From assembly GCA_032158125.1 (NCBI GenBank), contig JASKOT010000027.1, forward strand, positions 181,351 through 245,350: 64,000 bases of DNA, written 5' to 3'. The stretch's first letter is position 1, and each line of letters opens with the position of its first letter. The notes under the pieces were generated by a model that did no database searches, was not told where the DNA came from, and saw nothing but the letters and a program-made list of their open reading frames with translations. The translations under genes and the position numbers were made by a program. Positions 43,216 to 53,828 of the stretch are shown here, one piece after another. Source of the DNA: Papiliotrema nemorosa (Eukaryota; Basidiomycota; Tremellomycetes; Tremellales; Rhynchogastremaceae).

Positions 43216-44160
43216 ATGTCGAGCGCTTCTTTCGTCCAATCTCCATTCCCGCTCACACCAGAACTCGTCATCGCAATCTCAGGCGACAAGACCATCAAAG
43301 CGACATGCGAGCTGCTTGCCACTGCTCCCTTGGCTTCACATGCCAACGAGAGCCTCGACGAAGACCCCATGGAGGATCCCGAATGGCCAAACTCAATCAC
43401 ACCGCTGCGTTTCGCCAATCCTTACTTGGAGATGGTGTTTGCTGAATCACCCCCTGCGCTGGTGAGCTCCACAGCAAGGTTGTCGTGCTCTGCGCATACC
43501 GCCCAGATCATCGAGAAGGCTCTGGGAGCGGGGGAGGTGTATCTGAACCCCAACGGAGAGGTGGGAATGGGGACTGATATTCTCCACAAGACACTCACGG
43601 TCGATGCTTCAGCTAATTGGCTCCCCCCATCAATCAAGGATTGGATATCTTCCATACCTCAAGCTCGATCTCTCTCGCAGATCGAGGCGAAGGCCTTGAT
43701 CCGTGTACATCCTACAGACGACAATTCATCTGAACAGATCATCGATTATGGCGATCTGGCTCATCTTGGACAGAGCCTCGCTGCTGTTCCTCCTAGGGAG
43801 TCCTGGAAGTTGACCATGAGCGACGATACAAAGAACCGTGAGTTCATCGTTGAATACGAGTGCGATTGGGATCTCGGAAATCAATCTTTCATCCTGAGAT
43901 GCTGGGACGACTCCGTGGCATCACAACAGGGTATGCAAACGGACGTATCAGGGGGTGAATCAGATTATCAAAGCGAGATTGAAACTCCCTCGGTGGAAGA
44001 CAATCGTCCGAGACGTGATCTCTTGACGAGCCTGGTCATTTCTGGATCTATCACTTTCAAGTATACCGACGAGGAAGTCAACAATCAGCGATACGCCGTG
44101 GGCTTTGTGCCAACCTCTTCGGGGGCCGCTGCTGCAGCTGTCACAGCCTCCTCGGTCTAG
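43216..44160 (+). CDS. Tandem orphan family member P5
   Basis: A 314-residue intronless member and the most diverged together with P1. Matching segments are TIKATCELLATAPLASHANE, LEMVFAESPPALVSSTARLS, NGEVGMGTDILHKTLTVDAS, IKDWISSIPQARSLSQIEAK, EQIIDYGDLAHLGQSLAAVP and EYECDWDLGNQSFILRCWDD. The motif RRDLLTSLVISGSITFKYTD corresponds to the DLEASI strand of P3 and P4. The C-terminus is Ala-rich. The start at 43216 follows a short pyrimidine-rich leader. No signal peptide; function unknown. Confidence 0.75.
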   Translation: MSSASFVQSPFPLTPELVIAISGDKTIKATCELLATAPLASHANESLDEDPMEDPEWPNSITPLRFANPYLEMVFAESPPALVSSTARLSCSAHTAQIIEKALGAGEVYLNPNGEVGMGTDILHKTLTVDASANWLPPSIKDWISSIPQARSLSQIEAKALIRVHPTDDNSSEQIIDYGDLAHLGQSLAAVPPRESWKLTMSDDTKNREFIVEYECDWDLGNQSFILRCWDDSVASQQGMQTDVSGGESDYQSEIETPSVEDNRPRRDLLTSLVISGSITFKYTDEEVNNQRYAVGFVPTSSGAAAAAVTASSV

Positions 44161-44373
44161 GGTGTGTAGGGTAGTGATCGAAAGGTGCCTGAGTACCGCC
44201 AGAGTTGTGCCATCAGTGAGATGCATCATTTGGGCGAGGCTGCATTAATGCAGTCGTAAGTCGTGATCAGCTTTGTTCAGACATCAAGACCGGTGTTGTA
44301 TTAGCTCGTTCGTCATGTCGTTCACGTGTATTCATCGTCGGCTTAACTGTGGAATGGACTATCCCCACCGCGT

Positions 44374-45335
44374 CTAAGCTGTGATTTTGGTCCGCCCAAG
44401 CTCTCCACCAGGCGGGCTTACAGCTGTGCTAGTTGGCGAAGGGGTCAAGTTATCCTCCGTCTCTCTCTTTGTAATCTCCTCGAACAACTGACCGTCAGTG
44501 CGGGTACCCACCAGGAAAAAATCTGCACTCACATGGACAAACTCTTCAACTCCCATGGCTCCACTCGCGGCGTACTTTCCCTCAAAGACGAAGAACGGCA
44601 CACCGGTGATTCCCATTCGCTTGGCGATTCCATACCCTGCTTCCACCTCTTTCTCGCATTCGTCACCGTCCAGCCATTCTGTCGCCTCTTCGGTAGTTTC
44701 GAACACTCCATGCTTGACAGCGAGAGAAGCGAGGGACGGTTTGTCCGCAGGGTGCACTCCGTGGATATGGTAGAGCTCGAAAATGTCCATGGCGAGTGAT
44801 AGTTGTTTCTCCGGGTACTGGAGCAGAGCATAGGTTTGAAGTCTATGAGCGAGGTGTGATGAAGATGTGTTTCCGCCGAGCTCCCTGAACGTCAGTAGAG
44901 TTCCCTTCTCCTCCGGCCGAGCAATGTGCAAGTGAGGGAGCGCGACTCACGTCTTGTAGCCTAATGCTGCAAATCGAGCAATCATACCCTCCTTGAGACT
45001 CTCCGCTCTCTGAGCCCCAAACTTCTTTGCATACATCTCGGCTCTCGTGATCGGTGTCTCACTCATCCCCGGGTTAAGCTGATACGGCAGTAATCTGATA
45101 TCCACATCGAGAGGCGAGGAGGTATGATCGGCATTGTATTGGTCAATGGCCAGTAAGAGTTGTTTGGTGCCTATGAGACAGAATGGGCAGAGGACGTCAG
45201 ACTGTCCAGTCAGCGCATTCCTCATACGGCCGATTGAGAACAGTGTGAATGATAGGTGGAGGGAATCGTTGGACTCACCGTGATGTCCACTTTGAACTTT
45301 CGAGCGATAGCTCCTCCAGCAGCTTTAACAGACAT
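44374..45335 (-). CDS. DsbA-family (FrnE-like) thioredoxin-fold oxidoreductase
   Basis: FrnE-like proteins are cytosolic dithiol-disulphide oxidoreductases or isomerases. The spliced product starts MSVKAAGGAIARKFKVDIT, then SDVLCPFCLIGTKQLLLAID with the CxxC site CPFC. RLLPYQLNPGMSETPITRAE, MYAKKFGAQRAESLKEGMIA, NTSSSHLAHRLQTYALLQYP, SLAMDIFELYHIHGVHPADK and GITGVPFFVFEGKYAASGAM (with the cis-Pro GVPFF) follow. The tail is Ser/Pro-rich. Four exons; ATG at 45335-45333 and stop TAG at 44376-44374. The first intron follows VDIT directly. No signal peptide, so a cytosolic place is likely. Confidence 0.9.
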
Positions 45336-46121
45336 GGTTCGACTATCACGAAACAGGTGGAAAAATAGTGCGATCAGCAGTCGATCCTATTTGTATCCCG
45401 TCGAGGGGGAAGGGTCCTATGATCTGGATAGGCTCTGTATCCGGCCCAGAGGCTGATTCGACGAAGGAATGAGGGGGGTTCAACTAGTCAACGCCCTTGT
45501 TCTGGTTCCAAAAGTGGGCAGGGGCCGAGTAGCAGCGCCTGTTGTGAGGTCACGGCGGCAATGGTGAAGCCGAAGGGGAACGTCCACAGGGGGAATCGGG
45601 CTATCGGTGTTGTCAAAGGGGATGCCCGTGAAGATCGAATGAGGTACTGGGTCAAAGGGGTTGAGAGGTCCTGACTACTCGTAATGCGTGTTGATAGGTA
45701 CAGCGTGATTCAGTGAAGATATCGGGTGCTCAAGAAACGAGGCGACATTGGGGTGTTGGGGATATATACCCAGACCGAAGGCCTCAACCAGCAAGGTCAT
45801 GATGAATAATCACGAGACTCTGTCGGAGCTTGTCACCATCCTCCGCGGCCATGCAAGGCTGTTCGGTTCCCATGCATGCGCAAGCAGTACTTAGTGGTCA
45901 TCTGTGGATGGCCCCAGAATACGCCGGGAGGGCAATGCACTCGAGTATTGTCTTTTTTTTTTTAGTAATAGAGCTGACGAGGGGAGCGGGCAGTCATCGA
46001 TGACCCGGCCAGAAGGTTGACCGCGGCACCCGTGGTTGAGTTTGTTGAATTTGATTGAGTTGCTCCGTCGGAAGAGAATACATTTTCCGCCTTTTCCGGA
46101 GCGATAGTGCCAACAACAGCA
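45336..46121. other. Intergenic region between two minus-strand genes
   Basis: About 790 nt. It contains an 11-base T run at 45953-45963. An open minus-strand frame at 45962-46156 (DAVVGTIAPEKAENVFSSDG) could be a further C-terminal exon of the DUF2985 gene. The rest is upstream sequence of the FrnE-like gene with no recognised feature. Confidence 0.4.
45953..45963. repeat. T11 homopolymer
   Basis: Eleven T residues in a row, close to the possible distal 3' end of the DUF2985 gene. It could be a poly-A-tract artefact of a retrotransposed sequence or a simple slippage run; no other retrotransposition mark is visible. Confidence 0.8.
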
Positions 46122-48641
46122 TCACTGCGACTGAGATACTCTAGGTCTACTCGCAACCTCTCTCAGCTCCATATCCTGCGACCCGGCCATCTGCCCGGAT
46201 GGAGGTACAGCTATCGTGCTTCCTCTGTCCCTACTCTGAGATTTCTCCGCACTCGTCCCAAATGTCAATGTCTTGCGCCTGGGTTTGGTCTCCTTGCTCT
46301 CGGCAGTGACATCTGCCCGCTCAGTCTTTGACGAATGCGTCTTCTCGTCGGTCCCAGTACTGGATTGAGGTGATCCAGGGGGTGGAGGACTGGAAGCTCG
46401 ATCATCAGTCGCAATGAGGGTTCCATCCTTGGTCCGAGGTAGACCGCCGATAGCCATCTGAACCCCAAGCGCTTGTCGCAGACGATCCTCAACAGTCGCG
46501 ACCTTTTTCGTGCGCACCGAACTGTACATTCAGCCGGGATCTCCTGCGTCCAGATCCACACGTGACTCACCCTTGCCAGATCAAGACTGCTGCCCTGCTC
46601 CATTAGCAGGAATTTTATAATTCTCCATCGGAAAAGCTCACCCGATACCACATAGGAAAGACAGTGGAATAAGACATCCAGTCGTCCATGCTGGTCTTTC
46701 GTGACGATCTACTAGATTAGGCCAAATCTCTGCAAACGAAGATTGTCAAACGCACTCAGACCCCACATTGTCCCACTGATCGTCAGCGACTATCCTCAGC
46801 ACAAACAAAAGTGGACGCACCACAACATGCATTGAAAAGCAGAGTTTCCGTCCATGAGCTTCTTGGTTAGCTTCGATCGCTGCCGGGCTTTTCCAGGCTC
46901 ACAATTGTGTTCCATAAAGCCCATGCCATCGGGAACGCTCTATGAGTCGCAGTCGCATGGGGTCTGTACCAGGTCTACATGTTTTAGCTGCTTTATTAAC
47001 CCCACACCGAGCTACTTGCCTGCGATTTGGCAAACATGGCTTGTTGGTATTCCAGCTGTTGCTGCTCCTTCTCAGTCAAAACCTGGATTTTCAGCTACGT
47101 GAATCTCATGAGACTGCGCAAAAAATGTACCGAAACGTAATCTGCTTGTTCTTTCGGGTCGGGAATATCATTGGGATCATCAATCGGCGGAAGACCTTGC
47201 TGCTTCCGCCTCCTGGCCAGTCGACTCTTCAGTGTCCAGATGACAGACATCCCTGATCATGTCAGTCTCTAGAAGTCATCATGGAAGACTCACGATAGGT
47301 ATCCATTGCTCGCCAGGGTATCAATCCTACTCCCGTGACGGTAAACAGTCCATTGACAATCTGAGACGCGATTTCTGAATCTCAGCTCAATTTGTTAGGG
47401 CTTGACAAAAGACTCACCGATCCAGATATCCTGTTGATTCTTGCTGCTCATGGGAATCCACCTAGCCACCAAGATAACGATAGCCGCACCCCAGAAGACC
47501 ACCAAGAACCCATATATTGCCACAATAAACCCCATGGGCGTTTTCACATACGTCCAGAAACCCTTCAACACCTGCTTGGCAATCTCCTTTTTGGACTTCT
47601 TCTTTTCCAGGACGTTTCGAACGTGGTTGTCCAACTCGTCATGCTTTTCTACAATCTCAAGGTCCTGCTCGAGTTCCCTTTCTTCCACAGTGGCTAGTTC
47701 TGGATAGAGTTCGGGAATGGGCGCGAAGCCGCCACTTGCCGGAGGTGCGCTAGTCGGGAAGGCAGGATTCGAGGTGGTGGTTGTAGGCGTAGGAGGGAAG
47801 AGGCGGGAAACAGTACCAGAGCGTGGTCGGGAGGTGGACGATCCACGTCGGCGACCTGTAGAAGCTGTCCCGATGGCCGCCTCTTCGTCAGTGACCGAAG
47901 CAGTCAGAGGTCTACCTTCAGCGGGGGTTTCGGCGAAGAACGAGAACGGGACACTTACTGCCGGTCGTCATCGGATGAGCTTGGTAGTACCACTTCAGGT
48001 CGACGACTCCACAAGGCGGGCAGATGAGGAAAAACAAGCGTATTTGAGATGTTCTGCAGATGGTTCACTACTTGTAAGCGTATCTCAGGCGACATGACGC
48101 ATCTCGTACCCGTAGACACTTCGGGATCCACACAATCCAACATTCCCACGACCGAGTCGTTCAATGTGCCGTCCTCATGTGCGAGATCATATTGCACAGG
48201 CGCGTTATTTCCCCTGCTGTCTGTACTGGAGCGGTCACGGGTACTACTCCTTATACTGCTTCTCCTCTCGCCAGTTCCAGAATTAGCTACAGATCCAGAT
48301 CGAGCTCTGGATCTCATAGATACAGATACTGTGTGTGCTCGAGATCGACCCTTTGTACTGACGGGTGTCCCGAATGAGGCATGACTAGAAGTAGCCGTCG
48401 CTGGTGTGTCCAGTGTCGAGGAAGGGTCCGCTGTGCTAGCTGAGCGAAGGTAAGAGGGAGAACCAAGCGGGGCAATGGCGGAAGCGGCTCGAGTGGGCAT
48501 GGGACGGCTCGAGGTGGTGTTCACGGGGCTCGATGCAGTAGGCACGGGTCTTGAGCTGGGACCGATACTTGTCGCTTGATCGGGAATGTCTGCTCGAAAG
48601 TTGTCCATGTTGGTTTGTATGGACAACTTGGAAGGTGGCAT
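46122..48641 (-). CDS. DUF2985 multipass membrane protein
   Basis: A fungal membrane protein family of unknown function. The N-terminal ~220 residues are Ser/Thr/Arg-rich and probably cytosolic and phosphorylated (RSRAHTVSVSMRSRARSGSV). The core reads DNHVRNVLEKKKSKKEIAKQ, VLKGFWTYVKTPMGFIVAIY and GFLVVFWGAAIVILVARWIP, then IVNGLFTVTGVGLIPWRAMD-like and RHERPAWTTGCLIPLSFLCG segments, all typical of DUF2985. The C-terminus is disordered (SSPPPPGSPQSSTGTDEKTH). There are many short introns, so the middle is approximate. The TGA at 46122-46124 is the simplest end, but an extra exon down to 45962 is possible. ATG at 48641-48639. Confidence 0.8.
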
Positions 48642-49669
48642 TGTTGATACAAGATGTGACGCGGTGTATCACCGCTTTGCGATCCTTTGATGCTCGTAGA
48701 CTTGCAACGATCGGCGAGCAACCGTCCCCACAGGCAGTCCCGGTATAGATGAGTACGAAAACGAGAGATCACTTTCGATGCGCTGTGCGAAGACTTCGCC
48801 TGATACCGCAGAGTCTCATGGCCGAGAGCAGTGTGTTGATCACGGTGAGATCTTTCCTCATTCGGTCATTATTACAACGGGGGCCGGGGAGATCATGGGA
48901 GACCCCACAGGATGGTTTGAAACGGTGTCCGGTGACTTTTTGTAATAACCTATTACAAAATAGGTATTACAACCGTTCTTGTGATCAGGCGGTGATGTCC
49001 GCCGTATATCCGAGGGGGTGGCTGTCGGGGTTGTGCGTTTCAGAGTTGCCGGGAGGGAGAACTTTGTTGAACCGTTGCAAGGGGGGGAGAGAACGTATGT
49101 GGGCCGTTTCAGCATCAATGATGGCCATGGTCGACAGCCATGGGCATGGTCGAGTCATTGCATCCATCTTGCCATCTCTTCCTCACATTTGTGCTCCCAA
49201 GAATACTCACCGGTAGAGACCCCTTCAGTCCCCCAACTCATCATCCAACAATCCACAGTCCATCAGCACACGGAAAGGGGCCGCCTTCCGCGCATCACGC
49301 TCGGATCACTCACTGATCACTGCAAGACTCTCTTGGACTTTCCGACATTCGACCATCGACTGGATCTTCGTTCCAGCTAGAAAGACACGGCCTAGGAGGA
49401 TACTGCCAAGTACATGGTATTATCCCTTGTACAGGTAGCATCCCGACTACTTTGACCTGCACGACCACACTGTTCATAAATCCCCCTGCGACGGAAAACG
49501 TGTCGTCGCCGTCCTTTGGTCGGTCAAGGAGTCGCCTTCTGGTCTACAACACACCCCGGTCGCGTTTCATCCAGCTCGCCGCATCTCCTCGCCAAGCTTC
49601 GCATCTTACGAACTACTCGTCGTATCCCATCTTGTTTGACGTCTCCTCTGGGTCTTGCAAGCACATAAC
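48642..49669. promoter_or_regulatory. Divergent intergenic region with a hairpin-forming inverted repeat
   Basis: About 1030 nt between the DUF2985 gene and the Msb1-domain gene. It contains the near-perfect inverted repeat at 48940-48972. Open frames on both strands lack protein character. Read as two promoters with leaders. Confidence 0.5.
48940..48972. repeat. Near-perfect inverted repeat (hairpin)
   Basis: The left arm TTGTAATAACCTATT (48940-48954) pairs with the right arm AATAGGTATTACAA (48959-48972) with one bulged base and a four-base ACAA loop. AT-rich arms stand out from the GC-rich flanks. The outer part TTACAA is also repeated near 48875. Confidence 0.9.
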
Positions 49670-52600
49670 ATGCCATCAATATTTCGCTCCTCGCCTCGGA
49701 AGGACAAACATCTCACCAATGGACACCCAAAATCATTCTCGGTGACTTCTCGGGAAAAGGCAAAAAACAACACTGTCCCGACGCCTGCGAACTCGCGACC
49801 GACATCTCGACCCCGGATTAATGAAGCTACAGAGTTTGGAGGTCTTCCACATATACAGTAGGCACTTCGGTATGTGATGCACTGACGGACAGAACACCGC
49901 ATACCGTATTCAACGACCCCAACTCACCTTTGTCCCCTCCACCCATCTTACCACCGAAATACATGTTTGCACCGACCAGCTTACCCACCATCACCGCGGC
50001 CAATTCTATCGATTCTTTTGCCTACTCACAGGATGAGATGACCAAAGCGAGACATTATGGCTTCTTGGGGGGGATAGGGGGTAAAGTGAGATTGAGCTTG
50101 GAGGAGGTTGGGAGAGTGATCAAGGTCGTAGGCAAAGAGCTTGAGAGGCGATGTAAGTCATACTGCCTCGGGGTGGGAGTGAATGCAGCTTATAGCAAGG
50201 CTTGGAGACACCGCTTTTGTTCTCGAATCAAGCTCTGGAACTGAGTTCAACCAGAGTCAGAGCTTTGATACAGTCGTATATCGATTCCATCAGGTCAGCC
50301 CGCGTGTATGGATGAGAAGACGGAAGCTGACTGTTCAGATCCTCGTCTACGCCGAGAAGGGACGCCTGGGCGCGGGAATTGACCTTTGTCCGGGATCACG
50401 ACTTGGCTTGGATGTTACGCTGGGCCCTAAGCAGGATCGTGCGGATCAGAGAGGGTACGGGAGAAGTTTCTCACGGGCTGATAGAATGGGAAACATATGA
50501 AGAATGGCGGGGAAGGGAACGAGGTGAGCTAGTGTATCCGTGGATATTGCTCATGGTAGCTGCAAATTACCCTCACGATGCCTTCCCATACTTGTCAGGA
50601 CTGGTCGCCGTCGAGGTATATCACATCATCATCTCTCCCCTCTTGTCCCTCTTATCTCGTTTTGCGGCCCACTCACATTTATCCGGCCTGACGCCTCATG
50701 CTCTTTCTTCCCTCTTCGCTCCGTTCTTGTTCGACATTCCCACTGCTTCACCTTCCATGGTAGCCCACGCAGCGTTTGTTCGGGCGGCGTATGCTACAGA
50801 GCATCTTCTGTTGTCTTATATCCGCTTTTCCGGCCAAGGTGAAGGTTTGGGTGTCACGAATTTGCCTGGGAGATTACGTGATTGGGTATCAGGATACCCC
50901 TCGATGGTGGCTTCTGATGCCGAACTCGCGCGTGGTCAACCTAGACGTGGCGCCAGGACTGTACGTTGCGAACGGGCTAGTCGAATTGTTAGAGCATACT
51001 CCCGGGATCTTATCGCTAGCGCAGAAACATGGGCGAAAGACGTCGACAAGTGGGAATCCTGGGATCGAGTGGTCATCAAATCTCGACGAGGTGAAGCTGG
51101 CCGACCAAAGTTCAGTAACGCCTGGAAGAGACGTATGACAGTCAAAGATCACCTGCCTATGTCAGGATCCCCTTCCTCTGACGGTCCGGTGGTGTACGGA
51201 AAGGCAAGGAGGCCGACTGTCACATCGGACAGAGGGAAGAAGGCGACATCTGAAGACGGCGAGGAAATCTTGTGGGGAAGTCTGGCCGGAAAAGAATGGA
51301 GCTTGTTCGAAGAGGGAGGCTTCGACTCACCGATATTGAAGAATGGCAAGAACGACGATATGAGATCCAGATTACAGTTTGACCTAAATGAGAGCGCAAA
51401 GATGGTCAGTTAATATGCTCGGGTACACTTAGCTGATATTCAGAGCGTATCCGAGAGGAGGAGGACCATGGAATGGACCGAGTTTGCAGCTCCGTCAGGC
51501 GGATTTACACGAACTGATCCAGTGCTGGACGTATCGTTGTCATTCGCATCGCCTCTGTCATCTTCAATCCAAAAATGGCCCAAGGAGCGTGATGATCTGA
51601 ACAAGCGGTTGCATAAAACGCAAAAAGAGGCGACGCCTTTCCACTACGATACGACGCCGCGAGTGGGTACAGACGTCCAAGACTCAAATGTGCGGTCGGA
51701 TCATTATGGACGAGTCTATGTAGAAGAAGCATTCGTGGATTGGTGGGTCGATTGGGTCATCGGTGGCGCGTGGACAGACCGGGATGAGTTGACGTTCAAA
51801 GAGGCTAATTGGGCTATCGTGAGCTGTCGCATGCTGGAGTCGGACTTGGCTCACGACAGATCGAGTACAAAGCTCGACCGTCCCGGATCGAAGAAATATC
51901 GGGACAAGATCCGCTCGCTGATCCCCGGACAACCGACCTCTATTTCATCTTTGAGGAGAAAGTGCCGCTCGAGTACCAGATCGCAGTAGCCGATCCCAAA
52001 GAGAAGAAGACCTTTGCGACGCTTTTCAACTCGCGTAAGAAGCGAGGTGTCAACGGGACCATCACCAGAGGACAAGTAAATAGCGGTTGGGAAGATTCAG
52101 ATTTCGATCGGATGCTCCTTCACCGTGAAAAGACCAAAAAGGTGACTCTGTCGAAACATGACTCGCCTCAGGCCACCATCTGGCAGATGAGCCAGGAGCC
52201 AAAATCCCCTCTGAGGACTACGGCAGTGGTGACTGCCCAAGCTAGGCAGCCTATGAGGAGTATATCGAGGAAGAATAGTGGGGGTGTGGAAGGGGAAAAG
52301 ACCAATTTCTTCAGTAAAGGCAAAGACCGTGTGAGGAAGGGTCGAACAGATGATAACGGACGACGCGCCAATGGTGCTTCTCAGAGAGCTCACGAAGTGG
52401 ACTTTGAGCTGCACAGTGCGAGTGGACTGTCCAGTCCGGACCATAGTCCCCGCGAAGGAGCAAGAGGAGATGAAAAGTGGATGGGTGAGCTTTACACTTT
52501 CTTGAACTCGGAGCCACCCTTACGATAGACATACTCATTGCCAATGGCGCGAGGCGAATGGACAGACAAGACGCGCCACCGCCAAGAGCTCGATCTGGAG

Positions 52601-53475
52601 GACCCAGCGTCACGCCCGTACAAGGTGGACTGCCTGCATCGCCCCATCCGGCTGTACGGCAAGCGGCACCAAGCCCAACCCCGAACGATCATCCTGCGCC
52701 TTCACGGGCCGAGATCGACCCTTATGCTCCATATAACTCTCCCGCACCCGCAGACTTTGGCATCACTCACTCGCCCGAGACGAGCGGATCAGACGCCGAG
52801 GCGATTCTGACGCCGCGAGAAAAGGGCGAAGTGCAACGATGGCCGTCAAACAAGCGCAAGCCGGTTCCACCTCTTGAGCCTTCCGATGAGCTCGTCGAAG
52901 AGCTACACGACTCAAGCGACGGGCAGCACACACATGATCATTTAGACAACGCGGGAAGCTACAATCGTCACGAAGGCGGGCAAGCACATCACGATGCGCC
53001 TTATTCTGATTCGGATCGGTTCTCCTACGCGTCGGAAAGGAGTGAAGGGCCGATCCCGCCGGTCAAGGATCGTCCAGTGTTGGGCGAAGTGATCTCACCC
53101 CGACCCCAACGAGATACAATACACAACATTGTCGATACTTACCGCGACTCGATTCTGACCACTTCGTCAGATCTGGACGATAGTGAATCGTCATTCCGAC
53201 ACGAAGGCGAGATGGAGTATACAACGAGGTTCAAGGATGATTCGCACGTCATGATACCCACCAAGCATGCACTCGGTTCAAGAGGCACGGAAGAAGTCTT
53301 GAACGATAGAAAGGAGGTTGAAGAGAAGGATCAAGAGCATGATCTGGAACTGCCCAAATTGGGTGGACCGGTATTTGACTTGACTCCCGGTAGAGAACCT
53401 TCTCCCGCGAGATACAAGCACGGAGAGCCTTTACAGTTTGGTTGGTCATTGATTATACGGAAGATTCACGGATAA
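49670..53475 (+). CDS. Msb1/Mug8-domain (DUF1708) morphogenesis protein
   Basis: Proteins with this RhoGAP-like domain act with Cdc42/Rho1 in polarised growth; yeast Msb1 is the model. After a short polar N-terminus the domain begins ARHYGFLGGIGGKVRLSLEE, VGRVIKVVGKELERRCLETP and LLFSNQALELSSTRVRALIQ. AWARELTFVRDHDLAWMLRW, IEWETYEEWRGRERGELVYP and VEVYHIIISPLLSLLSRFAA follow, then AYATEHLLLSYIRFSGQGEG. The remaining ~700 residues contain folded-looking segments (VDWWVDWVIGGAWTDRDELT, TDLYFIFEEKVPLEYQIAVA), then a long charged, disordered tail. Introns were resolved near 49861, 50152, 50300, 51411, 51818 and 52485-52529. ATG 49670 is internal to a longer non-ATG frame. Stop at 53473-53475, although one more exon cannot be excluded. 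Confidence 0.83.
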
Positions 53476-53828
53476 CTGATGGTAGTGGGGGAGGAACCAG
53501 AAGAAGAGGAGTACTGAGCTGAGGATACGAGATGCTGTATGGTGAAATGGTGGGGCAGTTGTACGGTCGAACGGCTCGCTTTGATCTGACCATGTGTATT
53601 TGTGCAGTATGCCTTACTTGTCAATGTTGACCATTGTCATCAGTGTATTTATCCTCGGAGACATTTGATCAGAAACGCCTCGTGGGTCTACACACTGCCA
53701 GTTGCCCATCTCAAGCCTATAGTATACATATCTCTTACCTCCATAGTCGGTCATGTATTCTCGCTACACACATGTTTATCATGATTATAATCGGTCTCTG
53801 ACTGAATCGCGATCCTGAGGTACCCATC
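53476..53828. other. Convergent intergenic region
   Basis: About 350 nt between the 3' ends of the Msb1-domain gene and the beta-helix gene. Pyrimidine-rich in part; no ORF or RNA feature recognised. Confidence 0.4.

Noticed and set aside
36509..44160. CRISPR array or integrated virus as explanation for the repeats
   Set aside because: The repetition is at protein level between diverged full-length genes; there are no short identical repeats with spacers and no viral genes.
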